From Thermomicrobiales bacterium (lineage in GTDB: Bacteria; Chloroflexota; Chloroflexia; Thermomicrobiales; UBA6265), in assembly GCA_023957015.1 (NCBI GenBank), contig JAMLHR010000018.1, forward strand, positions 1 to 50,966: DNA of 50,966 bases, read 5' to 3'. A program made the translations under genes and the position numbers. This document shows positions 33,829-42,786 of the stretch, piece by piece. Position 1 is the first letter of the stretch. Each line of letters begins with the position of its first letter. The notes under the pieces are model-generated. The model did not search any database. It saw only the letters and a list, made by a program, of their open reading frames with translations, and was not told the origin of the DNA.

Positions 33829-34716
33829 CTACCCCTGATTCCGCAGCCTCGGGTCGAGCGCGTCGCGCAGACCGTCGCCGAGGAGGTTGAATCCGAGTAC
33901 GGTCAGACCGATCGCCAGACCCGGGAATAGTGCCGCCCACGGCGCGATCTGGAGGATGGTATAGCCGGTACTCACCATACTGCCCCAGCTTGGACTCGGT
34001 GGTTTGTTACCTAGACTCAGGTACGCCAGCGATGCTTCCGCCAACACCGCAGTGGCGAAGTTCAGCGATGAGTGCACGATAAGCGGTGCCGTCACGTTCG
34101 GGAAAACGTGGCGACTGAGAATCGTCGACGAGCTGGCCCCAACGGAAACGGCGCTTTCGACGTACGTCGTATTTCGCACGGAAAGCACCGATCCGCGCAC
34201 CACGCGCATGAATGCCGGTGCGTTCACCAGACCGATGGCAATCATCACATTGGTGATGCCATCGCCCAAAGCGGTCATCAACGCGATCGCCAGCAGGATG
34301 GTGGGGAATGCGAAGAGCACATCCATCAGCAGGCTGATGATGGAATCCAGCCAGCCACCGAAATAGCCAGCCACCATACCCAACAGGATCCCAATCGTGG
34401 CCGCGATGCCGACCGAGATTACACCGACCTGGAACGAGATACGGGCACCGTAGAGCAGACGGGTGAAGATATCGCGACCGAACTCATCGGTGCCGAACCA
34501 GTGCGCTGCGCTCGGTGCCTGACGCGAGTTCGCCGGATCCATCTCCGTTGGCGTATACGGTGCGAAGTGTGGACCAATGAGGGCCATGAGTAGGAAGAAC
34601 GTGATGATGATCAGACCGGCCAGCGCCAGGCGTTGCTTGATCAGCACCTGCCACCAGGTGCGTTGCTTGCGTACTTTGGTTTGTGCGGCCGCCAGTCCGG
34701 CAGGTGTTGCACTCAT
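33829..34716 (-). CDS. Dpp/Opp-type ABC transporter permease (DppC-like), second system
   Basis: The 295-residue permease begins with a cytoplasmic stretch TWWQVLIKQRLALAGLIIITFF. It has the OppC-type periplasmic motif AAHWFGTDEFGRDIFTRLLYGARIS, several membrane helices and the EAA loop YVESAVSVGASSSTILSRHVFPN. It ends with LLGDGLRDALDPRLRNQG, the family-typical tail. The start has AAAGGAA upstream and sits 27 bases after the DppB-like gene. Its own binding protein is not adjacent; the one at 48084-49700 is a candidate. Confidence 0.9.
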   Translation of the reverse strand: MSATPAGLAAAQTKVRKQRTWWQVLIKQRLALAGLIIITFFLLMALIGPHFAPYTPTEMDPANSRQAPSAAHWFGTDEFGRDIFTRLLYGARISFQVGVISVGIAATIGILLGMVAGYFGGWLDSIISLLMDVLFAFPTILLAIALMTALGDGITNVMIAIGLVNAPAFMRVVRGSVLSVRNTTYVESAVSVGASSSTILSRHVFPNVTAPLIVHSSLNFATAVLAEASLAYLSLGNKPPSPSWGSMVSTGYTILQIAPWAALFPGLAIGLTVLGFNLLGDGLRDALDPRLRNQG

Positions 34717-34743
34717 TGTGCGTTCCTTTCTCCCAAAACCAGA

Positions 34744-35694
34744 CTAGCTATGCCGCAATCGCGGATCGAGGAAGGCATACAGGATATCGACGATCAGGCT
34801 GACCGTCACGAAGATCGTTGCCAGCACCAATGTCACGCTTTGAACCACCGGGTAATCCCGGTTCTGAATAGCTTCATAGATGTATCGGCCAACGCCGGGA
34901 AGCGCGAAGATCTGCTCAACAATCACCGCACCACCAAGGAGACTCGCCACCTGGATACCGACAACCGTCAGCACCGGGATACCGGCGTTGGGCAGCACGT
35001 GTTTGCGCACCACTTTGCTCGGCTTGAGACCCTTGGCTCGGGCTGTGCGCACGTAATCCTGATTCAACGTTTCCAGTACGGCGCTACGGGTAAAGCGCAT
35101 CAGAATCGCCATCAGCGGTAGGGCCAGACTGAGCGAGGGCAGAATCATCAGCTTCAGATTCAAAACGGGATCGTCGAAGAAGCTGCGCCATCCGACGTTT
35201 GGCAACCACTTCAGCTTGAAGCTGAACAGCAGCACCAGCAGAGTTGCCAGGAAGAAGTTCGGTAGTGAGATACCGATCAGCGATGTCACCGTGGTGGCGT
35301 AATCGAGGGGCGAGTTCCGCTTGATCGCCGCGGCCGTGCCAGCGATGACGGCAGGAATCGTACCGAGAATGGCGGCGAAGATGGTCAGCTGCGCGGTTAC
35401 TGGCAGCCGCAGACCGAGTTCCTGTGTCAGCGGTCGCCCCGTACGCAGGCTCTTGCCCAGGTCCCCGGTGAGCACATGTTGCAGCCACTTGAAGTACTGC
35501 ACCACATAGCTCTGGTCCAGACCATAGGCGCGGCGGATATTCTCGATTTGCTCAGGAGTGCTTCGTCGATCCGCACCGAGGAGCACCATCACGGGATCGC
35601 CGGGAATGAAGCGGACAATGATGAACGTGATCAGTGAAACCCCGAAAAGGATGGGGATCATCAGCAGAACGCGCCGAATGATGAACTTGAGCAC
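34744..35694 (-). CDS. Dpp/Opp-type ABC transporter permease (DppB-like), second system
   Basis: The 316-residue permease has the DppB opening LKFIIRRVLLMIPILFGVSLITFIIVRFIPGDPV, PLTQELGLRLPVTAQL, and the EAA loop DYVRTARAKGLKPSKVVRKH, ending FLDPRLRHS. It starts with GTG at 35694, with GGGGAGGA upstream. It is the first gene of a two-gene permease operon and has a good promoter (35769-35796). ATPase partners are absent, as in the first system, so shared ATPases elsewhere are probable. Confidence 0.9.
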   Translation of the reverse strand: MLKFIIRRVLLMIPILFGVSLITFIIVRFIPGDPVMVLLGADRRSTPEQIENIRRAYGLDQSYVVQYFKWLQHVLTGDLGKSLRTGRPLTQELGLRLPVTAQLTIFAAILGTIPAVIAGTAAAIKRNSPLDYATTVTSLIGISLPNFFLATLLVLLFSFKLKWLPNVGWRSFFDDPVLNLKLMILPSLSLALPLMAILMRFTRSAVLETLNQDYVRTARAKGLKPSKVVRKHVLPNAGIPVLTVVGIQVASLLGGAVIVEQIFALPGVGRYIYEAIQNRDYPVVQSVTLVLATIFVTVSLIVDILYAFLDPRLRHS

Positions 35695-35768
35695 ATCGTC
35701 CTCCCCACATGCGGCGATATGCCGACATAACGTCTCAGCGGGGAGTACGCCCCGGCCTGCCTCGTGAT

Positions 35769-35796
35769 TCTATAAGAGTCACGGCTCAATTGTAAA
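35769..35796 (-). promoter_or_regulatory. Promoter for the second permease operon
   Basis: On the minus strand TTTACA (complement of 35791-35796) and TATAGA (complement of 35769-35774) are 16 bases apart, about 75 bases before the GTG start. Confidence 0.45.
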
Positions 35797-35813
35797 CGCT
35801 GGCGTTGCGTCAA

Positions 35814-36479
35814 CTACCCTTGCCGCTTCACCATCTCCGTGATCCAGATCGGTGCAAACGGAGAGATACACCCGGGCGAGGTGGGATAGTCCTTCAGCAC
35901 TTCCAGTCGTTTGCCGATCTCAAGCGCTCGGGAGCGCAACTTTTCGTGCTGAATACCGATCTCGGCGAGGCAGTGGTTCATCGCCCACTGCAGTTGCCCC
36001 GGAGCATCCTTCATCTCCGCTTCGATCGTGTCCAACAGGCCAGTCAGATCGAGACGACTTCCTTCCTTGCCAATGATCGCGGTGGTGAGTCCCCACCCGG
36101 CGCTGGCAACAGCTGGATCCGGATCGTCGAACCATCGTACCCGTAGCGATTCGACGTGCGGATTCTTCTTCACAACGTAATTGACCAACCAGTCCTGCAC
36201 CTTGGGTGCTCGTGCCTGGCGCAGCATCGTATCAAGCTGCTCCTCGCTGAACACCTTCGGTTTGCAGATGAGGAGGGCAACCAGGCGGGCGGCGGTATAG
36301 TCCGTCGCCCACAGCTCGATAGCCAGGTCCTGGTTGGTCTTGACCTCTTTGGCGATCGCCCGCAACTTGCTCAGGTTGACGCCATGATCATCACCATGGC
36401 GTTCATTGACTGCCCGTGCCTTGGGGTCCTCCAGCGCAGCGAGCGCTGCCAGAATCGAGGGAACGGTGGCCTCTACCAT
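35814..36479 (-). CDS. AlkD-like DNA alkylation repair protein
   Basis: The 221-residue protein is all-helical with HEAT-like repeats, the AlkC/AlkD pattern. LSKLRAIAKEVKTNQDLAIELWATDYTAARLVALLICKPK includes the conserved W followed by the helix containing TAARL. LVNYVVKKN and SAGWGLTTAIIGK follow. Family members excise positively charged N3- and N7-alkylated purines without flipping the base. The gene follows the ROK kinase by six bases. Functional assignment rests on fold pattern. Confidence 0.8.
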   Translation of the reverse strand: MVEATVPSILAALAALEDPKARAVNERHGDDHGVNLSKLRAIAKEVKTNQDLAIELWATDYTAARLVALLICKPKVFSEEQLDTMLRQARAPKVQDWLVNYVVKKNPHVESLRVRWFDDPDPAVASAGWGLTTAIIGKEGSRLDLTGLLDTIEAEMKDAPGQLQWAMNHCLAEIGIQHEKLRSRALEIGKRLEVLKDYPTSPGCISPFAPIWITEMVKRQG

Positions 36480-36485
36480 GAATGT

Positions 36486-37475
36486 CTACGCGACCTCGGA
36501 GGCAATGACGGCAGCACCGATCACACCGCTATAGTCGCCCAGTTTAGCCTTCTCGATCTCCACCATCTTACCGGCGTAGGGGAGGGCCTCATGTCGCGTC
36601 CAATACTCGGCCGATTCAAACAGGAGATCAACCGAGTCAACCACGCCACCACCGAGAATGATGCGCTGCGGATTGACGAAGTTCACCATGCTGGCGAGCC
36701 CAAGCCCGATGTACTTGCCTGCTTCGGTGACTGTCTCGGTGACGACAACATCGCCAGCCTTGACGGCCTTTTTCAGCACACCGCTCTTGATCGCGACACC
36801 AGCATCCGTCGGATCAAGTCCCGGGATCAGGTCGGTGACGACACTTGTGCGACCACGACGAAGCTCACCCAGGATCACTTTGGTGATGGCGGTGCGGCTG
36901 GCATATGCCTCCAGGTGACCACGGGCACCGCAGCCGCAGATACGACCGTGCGCCTCAATGGTGGTGTGACCGATTTCACCGGCATTTCCGCTGAAGCCGG
37001 GCAGGATCTGACCGTTCTTGACGATGGCGCCACCGATACCGGTGCCGATGAACACGCACAGGAAATCGTCGCAACCAACGCCGGCACCGAAGCGGGCCTC
37101 ACCAACGGCGGCGATCTGTACATCGTTGCGAATGGCGGCCGGCAGCTTGTACTTCTTGGTGATATTGGCACCCATCGGCAGATCGACAACGGATCGGCTC
37201 AAGTTGGCCGTGCCGATCAGCAGTCCGCGATCCGCATCAACCTGACCCGCAATACCAACACCGATACCGTCGCATTCAGAGGCCTTCACATCCGCCGCGA
37301 CGAGTGCACCATCGATCACCTCATAGATGCGATCCATGAGCGCGTCGCCGGAATCGTAGGCGCTGGACGCCACCTTGTACTCGCCCTTCACCTTGCCTGT
37401 AGCGAGCTCAACCACGGCGCCGAGGACCTTGGTTCCGCCGAAATCTACACCGATTGCGTATTTCTTCTTTGCCAT
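36486..37475 (-). CDS. ROK-family sugar kinase (glucokinase-like)
   Basis: The 329-residue protein has the ROK layout: phosphate-1 IGVDFGGTKVLGAVVEL, IGTGIGGAIVKNG, and the ROK signature GNAGEIGHTTIEAHG containing the catalytic/substrate region. The zinc motif reads CGCGARGHLEAYAS, where family members usually have CxCGxxGCxE, so the third cysteine is a histidine. The ATP pocket includes GLGLASMVNFVNPQRIILGGG. It probably phosphorylates glucose or a related sugar; NanK/ManK-type specificity is possible. GGGAGGC upstream supports the start. It lies between an LLM oxidoreductase and the AlkD-like gene. Confidence 0.88.
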   Translation of the reverse strand: MAKKKYAIGVDFGGTKVLGAVVELATGKVKGEYKVASSAYDSGDALMDRIYEVIDGALVAADVKASECDGIGVGIAGQVDADRGLLIGTANLSRSVVDLPMGANITKKYKLPAAIRNDVQIAAVGEARFGAGVGCDDFLCVFIGTGIGGAIVKNGQILPGFSGNAGEIGHTTIEAHGRICGCGARGHLEAYASRTAITKVILGELRRGRTSVVTDLIPGLDPTDAGVAIKSGVLKKAVKAGDVVVTETVTEAGKYIGLGLASMVNFVNPQRIILGGGVVDSVDLLFESAEYWTRHEALPYAGKMVEIEKAKLGDYSGVIGAAVIASEVA

Positions 37476-37498
37476 ACCGTGCCTCCCGTCATTCTGAG

Positions 37499-38440
37499 CT
37501 AACTCTCGATACTATCGAACTGCCGGACAACATCGGCGAATGCTGTGATTGTGGCAGGTGTGCAGGCATCCAGGCCAACCACAAAGTGAGACAGCCCCAA
37601 TTGGCGGAAGGAGTCCAGGTGGTGGGCCAGCTCTTCGGTCGAACCCGAGACCGCATTCGGACGCCGGTTGAGGCTGTCACCAACGGTGATATTGCCTCCA
37701 GCGGTGCGAATCAGCGATTTCGGATCGCGACCCGCTGCCTCGCACGCCGCATCGACCTTCGGTATTAACTCCGCCACCTTGGCGGCATCGTTATGCCAGA
37801 CCGTATTCCAGGCATCGGCATAGCGAGCGATGATACCGAGCATACGATCACCGGAGGAACCAACCATGATCGGTGCGCCCTGTGCACGCGGTCCGCGCGG
37901 CTGATTCTTGGCATTGCGGGCCTGGAAGTATGTGCCCTCAAGCGTTGCCGAACCCTCGCGCAGCAGCGGTTGGATGATCTGCATCGCTTCCTCGAAGCGA
38001 CTGACGCGATGGTCGAACGGATACCCGAACGCATCGTACTCCGGTTTGTGCCAGCCTGCACCGAGTCCGAGGATGAAGCGACCACCGCTAATCTCGTCGA
38101 TCGTCTCGGTTGTTTTCGCGATCAGACCGGGATTGCGAAAGCCCGTGCACGCCACAAGTGAGCCGATTTGGACATCAGGTACGGCTGCCGCGACGGCAGC
38201 CATCATCGTGAACGCTTCCCAGACACCGCGGATGCTTCCATCTTCAGCATCCTCGAAGAGGAAGTGGTCGGCGAACCAGAGTGCCTCAAATCCCGCTTCG
38301 CGGGCGGCCTGCGCCATCTCCAGCATGTCGCTGAAGCGCGGTGTCGGGCCGAAGTGGCTCGCTTCGCCGATCGGCATCATGAGCCCGAGGCTCATCGGGC
38401 GGCTGGATTCGAACCAGACGGGATTCGTGATTGCGGTCAT
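37499..38440 (-). CDS. LLM-class F420-dependent oxidoreductase
   Basis: The 313-residue TIM-barrel flavin/F420 enzyme has the luciferase-like pattern: TPRFSDMLEMAQAAREAGFEALWFADHF, DEISGGRFILGLGAGWHKPEYDAFGYPFDHRVSRFEEAMQII and GAPIMVGSSGDRMLGIIARYADAWNT. These residues bind the 5-deazaflavin or flavin cofactor. Substrate unknown. The start at 38440 has GAGGT upstream; the predicted product then begins MTAITNPVWF as in relatives. Its paralogue lies at 39553-40437 on the same strand, with a VOC gene between. Confidence 0.88.
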   Translation of the reverse strand: MTAITNPVWFESSRPMSLGLMMPIGEASHFGPTPRFSDMLEMAQAAREAGFEALWFADHFLFEDAEDGSIRGVWEAFTMMAAVAAAVPDVQIGSLVACTGFRNPGLIAKTTETIDEISGGRFILGLGAGWHKPEYDAFGYPFDHRVSRFEEAMQIIQPLLREGSATLEGTYFQARNAKNQPRGPRAQGAPIMVGSSGDRMLGIIARYADAWNTVWHNDAAKVAELIPKVDAACEAAGRDPKSLIRTAGGNITVGDSLNRRPNAVSGSTEELAHHLDSFRQLGLSHFVVGLDACTPATITAFADVVRQFDSIES

Positions 38441-38505
38441 GCGGTACCTCGGTGGTGGATGCGAATAGCTACTACCACGATACCGCACGCGCGTCGGAAC
38501 AGGTA

Positions 38506-39258
38506 CTACTTACCCAGCTCACACTCCGCCGGATTGCAGATGCAGAACGGATGTCCGGCCGGATCCTTCATCACGGTGAAACCACCGGCAACATACTGCA
38601 CCTCGGCTCCGAGTTCGGTCGCCTTCGCCACATAGGCGTCGCGATCGGCGGTATGGAAGTCAAAATGGATCTGCTGCCCGCGCTCCTGCGTTGGCCAGGT
38701 TGGTGCCTGGTAGTTCTCGACCGGTTGGAAGAGAACCAGACCGAGTGGATCGCTTCTGACGGCACCCCAACTGCCGAAATCGACCTGCTCAAAACCTGCG
38801 AAATCATGATAGAACTTCGCCAATGCCTGAACATCGCCGCAATCGACAGTCAGATTCGTGAGCGTTGGCACATCGTCGGCCTCGGGAAGCTTGTCGGCGA
38901 TCTCATCCCATGGTTTACACATGCAGAAGGTATGGTCGGCGGGATCGAGCATCACCACCACGTCGTGCTCGCCCGGTTCGGCTGGTGTGCGCGTGGCTCC
39001 TAACGATTCGGCGCGGGCGACGGCGGCATTCCAGTCGCGAGCGGCGAAATCGAAGTGCACTTGCTGTCCGCGCTCCTGCGTCGGCCAGGTTGGTGCCCGG
39101 TAGTTTTCGACTTCCTGGAACCAAATCTCCACCGCCCCATCGCGAATATGGATGCAATCGCCCTCGTTCTCGACATCGAGAAGGGAGGCGTAGAATGCGG
39201 TCAACTCAGCCGCATTCGGACAATCAACGGCGATGCTATCGAGTGAGAGCGTGGACAT
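38506..39258 (-). CDS. VOC superfamily protein with two glyoxalase-like domains, second copy
   Basis: The 250-residue protein has two VOC domains with repeat motifs: FYASLLDVENEGDCIHIRDGAVEIWFQEVENYRAPTWPTQERGQQVHFDF in the first, and a near repeat QPVENYQAPTWPTQERGQQIHFDF in the second, about 125 residues on. The internal similarity is unusually strong, pointing to a recent internal duplication. Second halves read MLDPADHTFCMC and MKDPAGHPFCIC. This is the 'glyoxalase-like domain, VOC' type; function unknown. AGGAG upstream supports the start. Confidence 0.85.
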   Translation of the reverse strand: MSTLSLDSIAVDCPNAAELTAFYASLLDVENEGDCIHIRDGAVEIWFQEVENYRAPTWPTQERGQQVHFDFAARDWNAAVARAESLGATRTPAEPGEHDVVVMLDPADHTFCMCKPWDEIADKLPEADDVPTLTNLTVDCGDVQALAKFYHDFAGFEQVDFGSWGAVRSDPLGLVLFQPVENYQAPTWPTQERGQQIHFDFHTADRDAYVAKATELGAEVQYVAGGFTVMKDPAGHPFCICNPAECELGK

Positions 39259-39428
39259 GGTTGGTACTCCTGATGAGTCGGGTACGTTGCGCCATCATCA
39301 TAGCGAGACTGTCGGTCGAATTGCGTCCGCATTTGCATGGAATCGGGCATAGATATCGGTAGGTACCACCATGATTTGGGCGCAGACCAGCTCCGCCGCT
39401 ACTGATTCTCGAGCAGCCATCGGTAGCA

Positions 39429-39490
39429 GCGACCACGGGGCTCGCTCCGCTGCTCGTGCTTCGCACTCGGCCGCCTCCGGCCGTGGTCGC
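39429..39490. repeat. GC-rich inverted repeat in the gap between VOC and LLM genes
   Basis: GCGACCACGG (39429-39438) pairs with CCGTGGTCGC (39481-39490), and GC-rich GCTCCGC, GCTTCGC, GGCCGCC stretches fill the 42-base loop. It sits in the 294-base gap 39259-39552, which shows no gene. It may end transcription or be a small mobile-type repeat. Confidence 0.45.
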
Positions 39491-39552
39491 TCCGCCCGCA
39501 GGTGGCATGGATCGATGACAACACGCCACGATTTTTGCGGATCATAGTCTGA

Positions 39553-40437
39553 CTAGAGACCTGCAATCACCTCACCGAACGCCCGCACCGATTCCACCGT
39601 CCGTGGTTCCAGACCGATAACCAGGTGTTGCAGTCCGATTTCGCGGACCGCCCGGATATACGCCAGCATCTCCTCCTGAGGGGTATCCGCGTTGAACCGG
39701 ACGCTGCCGGTCTTGATCAGACTCTCCCGTGGACGACCGATGGCGTCGCAGGCGTCGTCCAGCCTTGCGATCAGTGGTGCGTAGTTTGCAGGATTCTGCT
39801 GCCAGTCGCTATTCCAGGCATCGGCGTGCCGGGCGATGGCGTGAACGATTCGATCACCATTGCTGCCGATGAGAATCGGCGCGCCCGTCGCGCGCGCACC
39901 ACGCGGTCGATTGACCGCATTCTGTGTAGATACGTAAGTACCGTGGTAGGTGGAAGTTCCGGTTCGTAGCAGATCGTCGATGATAACCAGGCTCTCCTCG
40001 AAGCGGCTAGCCCGGTGATCGAATGGGAAGCCAAACTGCTCGTACTCCGGCTGATTCCAGCCCGCCCCGAGTCCGAGAATGAAGCGACCGCCACTGATTT
40101 CGTCCATCGTCTCCGTCATCTTTGCGATCAGCCCCGGATGGCGGAATCCGGAGCAACTCACCAGCGGACCGATGTTGATATCGGGCACGACAGCAGCGAT
40201 ACCTGCCATCAGGCTCCACGCTTCCCAGGTACCAACGGTCTCGCCACCCTGTTCATAGCTGAGGTGATCGCCAAACCACAGCGCCTCGAATCCACTCTCA
40301 CGCGCCACCTCCGCCATCTCGACCAGATCGGCGAAGCGGGGTGTGGCACCACCCATCGTGCCCTCGCGCACGGGTAGCATCAGACCGTAGCTCATGCGTC
40401 GGAGAGAGGTGAACCAGACGGGATCGGTGTAGGGCAT
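39553..40437 (-). CDS. LLM-class F420-dependent oxidoreductase, paralogue
   Basis: The 294-residue protein is a clear paralogue of the one at 37499-38440, with TPRFADLVEMAEVARESGFEALWFGDHL, MDEISGGRFILGLGAGWNQPEYEQFGFPFDHRASRFEESLVIIDDLL and GAPILIGSNGDRIVHAIARHADAWNS. It is a luciferase-like TIM barrel using F420 or flavin. The ATG has only a weak ribosome-binding site. The intervening VOC gene and shared orientation suggest a small operon for modifying a reactive small molecule, but the substrate is unknown. Confidence 0.87.
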   Translation of the reverse strand: MPYTDPVWFTSLRRMSYGLMLPVREGTMGGATPRFADLVEMAEVARESGFEALWFGDHLSYEQGGETVGTWEAWSLMAGIAAVVPDINIGPLVSCSGFRHPGLIAKMTETMDEISGGRFILGLGAGWNQPEYEQFGFPFDHRASRFEESLVIIDDLLRTGTSTYHGTYVSTQNAVNRPRGARATGAPILIGSNGDRIVHAIARHADAWNSDWQQNPANYAPLIARLDDACDAIGRPRESLIKTGSVRFNADTPQEEMLAYIRAVREIGLQHLVIGLEPRTVESVRAFGEVIAGL

Positions 40438-40505
40438 AGTGGGTAGTCCATCGCATAATCGACAGGTATGATCCGATCATCGCTGACGATGGGGAGGAGC
40501 CGCAA

Positions 40506-41186
40506 GTGAAGCATGTATCCGAGATAGCGCAGAAGCACCCAACCTTGCTCGTCGCTCGCAGTCACGCGATGCCGCTAGAGGTGAGTCTGGCGGTGATGGG
40601 GTTGCTTACGCTCATACTCCGGTCACCGTCCTCGGCCGTCGTGACGCTCACCCTCTGGTTGATTGCTGCGCTCACGTATATGGTTCTGGCAACGATTCGG
40701 CTCGTCCGCGCCTCGCGGAGCAGCGAGAGCAATGAGATCGACTTCCCACCAGACCTTAATCGGGTTGGTGTTTGGAGTCATCATATTCACGTCGATGTCG
40801 GTATCATTTCGTTTTCCAGCTTGATGGGCGTTCTTGGTGCCATCTTTGTGCTGCGTGAAGCCAACCAAACCGATTTTGTCGGACTCTCACGTATCGTGGC
40901 CGCGCTCAGTATCGTCAGTGCGTGGCTGCTACTTCAATCCGGATTCAATCGCCTCTATGCAGATAGTTACTTTCGTAAGGGTGGTCTCGAGTTCCCCGGT
41001 ACCGACAAACCTGGCTTGATCGAGTTCGTCTATTTCACCTTTAGTATCGGAGCCACGTTCCAGACTTCAGACACCAATGTCAACACCACGCATATGCGCT
41101 GGCTGGTCACCATACATGCCATCGTCTGCTTTATCTACAATACCGTGCTGCTGGCATTCGCGGTTTCGTTGTTGATGAATCGTTGA
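40506..41186 (+). CDS. DUF1345 family membrane protein
   Basis: The 226-residue protein has five hydrophobic segments and the DUF1345 pattern: ARSHAMPLEVSLAVMGLLTLI, then LWLIAALTYMVLATIRLVRAS, GFNRLYADSYF, GGLEFPGTDKPGLIEFVYFTFSIGATFQTSDTNV and YNTVLLAFAVSLLMNR. The cellular role is unknown. A GTG start at 40506 has GGGGAGGA upstream at normal distance. It is divergent from the LLM gene and followed by another membrane protein 140 bases on. Confidence 0.88.
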   Translation: MKHVSEIAQKHPTLLVARSHAMPLEVSLAVMGLLTLILRSPSSAVVTLTLWLIAALTYMVLATIRLVRASRSSESNEIDFPPDLNRVGVWSHHIHVDVGIISFSSLMGVLGAIFVLREANQTDFVGLSRIVAALSIVSAWLLLQSGFNRLYADSYFRKGGLEFPGTDKPGLIEFVYFTFSIGATFQTSDTNVNTTHMRWLVTIHAIVCFIYNTVLLAFAVSLLMNR

Positions 41187-41325
41187 TCGATCGCTGCCCA
41201 CCGATATCATTCCCGATGCCGCAATACCGATCTCCACGACGGTGATGACTGGTCAATCATTGCAGCAAATCCCTCCAAGGCCCTACGATTCACATAATTA
41301 ACCGCCGAAGGATCAGGAGTTGGTC

Positions 41326-41922
41326 ATGGACATGTCAGCATTTTTCTGGGGTCTCATCGCCATTTGCGCTGGCGTGTTCATATCAGTCTATGGACTGATG
41401 TTGTTCAAATTCGCGCTCGCTGCTATGGGATTCACCTTGGGTTTCATTGCCAGCTGGTGGTTGCTGGATTCTCAAGAGACCGTCATGCGGTTCCTCATCT
41501 CCCTGGTGGCCGGTGCTGTCATCGGTATCCTGCTGTTCGCCCTCGTGCGTTTCGGCGTCTACATCGCCGGTGGCATCCTGGGCCTGGTGATCGCTATTCT
41601 CATCGGCGGTGTACTTGAGATCGCCTTTTCCAGCCCCAATGATTGGCTCATGTCCGTGCTTGCCCTGGGTGGCATTGTCGGTGGTGGCATCATCGGACCT
41701 CGAATGGGCCGCATGATTATTCTGGTGGCGACCTCAGCTGCGGGCGCGCTCCTTATCGTGGAGGGACTGCAGAAGTGGTTCTCGCCGGAGCTTGCCGCCA
41801 CCGGGAATCCGGCGCGAGCACTGGGCTCCGGTATCGCACTGACGGTCTTCCTGATTCTGGTGGCGCTCAGTGCGCTTGGTCAGAATAATGCCCGCCAGTT
41901 ACGACATCGGGTATTGAACTAG
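41326..41922 (+). CDS. DUF4203 (TM7S3/TM198-like) membrane protein
   Basis: The 198-residue protein is almost all membrane helices (about six). It has glycine-rich turns: FKFALAAMGFTLGFIASWWLL, ILLFALVRFGVYIAGGILGL and LALGGIVGGGIIGPRMGRMIILVATSAAGALLIVEGL. These fit the DUF4203 family. The function is unknown. The ATG at 41326 has AGGAG at 41316-41320; a TTG two codons earlier is less likely. Two strong terminators follow. It has no clear functional partner besides the DUF1345 gene. Confidence 0.8.
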   Translation: MDMSAFFWGLIAICAGVFISVYGLMLFKFALAAMGFTLGFIASWWLLDSQETVMRFLISLVAGAVIGILLFALVRFGVYIAGGILGLVIAILIGGVLEIAFSSPNDWLMSVLALGGIVGGGIIGPRMGRMIILVATSAAGALLIVEGLQKWFSPELAATGNPARALGSGIALTVFLILVALSALGQNNARQLRHRVLN

Positions 41923-41939
41923 CGGTATTGAGACGGGAC

Positions 41940-41976
41940 GGCGCAGATCCGATGACAATCGGTATCTGCGCCATTT
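41940..41976 (+). terminator. Terminator 1 after the DUF4203 gene
   Basis: GGCGCAGAT (41940-41948) and ATCTGCGCC (41964-41972) pair, extended inside by CGAT/ATCG, and are followed by ATTTT. It ends 50 bases past the stop. Confidence 0.8.
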
Positions 41977-41992
41977 TGAACGGGATGAGTTC

Positions 41993-42027
41993 GGGCGACC
42001 ACCACCTACGGTTGGGGTCGCCCTTTT
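41993..42027 (+). terminator. Terminator 2 after the DUF4203 gene
   Basis: GGGCGACC (41993-42000) and GGTCGCCC (42016-42023) form an 8-bp stem followed by TTTTAT on the plus strand. It backs up the first terminator before convergent gene 42040. Confidence 0.75.
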
Positions 42028-42039
42028 ATCTGCTTTGGG

Positions 42040-42777
42040 CTAATCAATCGCCATCGTGCGCAATCGCCGCGTTCCGATCGCCAATGCGATCGCCACGATC
42101 ACGATGATCGTGATGACGACGCGCCCGGTGGTCGCCGGATCGTCGATGGCCAGGCGTGTATCGTCCAGCAGATTGCTGAAGATACTGCGGCTGTAGTGCG
42201 AGATACTGAAGCTGCGGATGCCAGGCAGGAATCGCGCCAGCGTACCCTCCCAGATCGAGACATAGAACATACCGAACAGCAGCGTTCGCCGCATATACAG
42301 GCTGATGGTGAGGAAGATGCTGCCGAATCCGAGGATACCCACCAGACTGGCACCGAACATCGGCCAGATCATATTGCTCATATCGTCGAACCGCCCCCAG
42401 GAGAGGACGCTCCAAACGATAAGAATGCTCGCCCAGAGGATCGGAACCGCCATCGCGACCACGGCTACGAACTTCTCCAGCACGATCTGGAAGCGACTCA
42501 CTGGTTTCAGCGCCAGCAGATAGAGGGTTTTGTCCTCGATCTCGTCCCCGAATGCCGCGGATGACAGCACCATCACCGAGATCGGCAAGAGCAGTGTCAG
42601 ATACAGATTGATGAAGATCGTATTCGCCATCGTGCTGCGCAGATTGCGTAGGCTGGGATCATTGGACATCAAATGCGGAATGATCGCGATTGCCAGCGGG
42701 ATCAGGCAGATGATGGCGATGACTGCCAGCGATCGGCTCTTCGTGAACTGGCGAATTGTCAGTGCAGTAATCGTCAC
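42040..42777 (-). CDS. ABC-2 type exporter permease
   Basis: The 245-residue membrane protein has six hydrophobic segments and the ABC-2 permease layout: FTKSRSLAVIAIICLIPLAI, then LPISVMVLSSAAFGDEIEDKTLYLLALKPVSRFQIVLEKF, the conserved cytoplasmic insert, and helices up to residue 240. It starts with GTG, with AGGAG upstream. It is the last gene of the minus-strand exporter operon and follows its ATPase by nine bases. Substrate unknown. Confidence 0.82.
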   Translation of the reverse strand: MTITALTIRQFTKSRSLAVIAIICLIPLAIAIIPHLMSNDPSLRNLRSTMANTIFINLYLTLLLPISVMVLSSAAFGDEIEDKTLYLLALKPVSRFQIVLEKFVAVVAMAVPILWASILIVWSVLSWGRFDDMSNMIWPMFGASLVGILGFGSIFLTISLYMRRTLLFGMFYVSIWEGTLARFLPGIRSFSISHYSRSIFSNLLDDTRLAIDDPATTGRVVITIIVIVAIALAIGTRRLRTMAID

Positions 42778-42786
42778 GTTGTGCTC

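Noticed and set aside
36156..37502. A 448-codon plus-strand frame opposite the ROK kinase and AlkD-like genes.
   Set aside because: Both minus-strand genes have clear family motifs; the plus frame is a low-complexity shadow.
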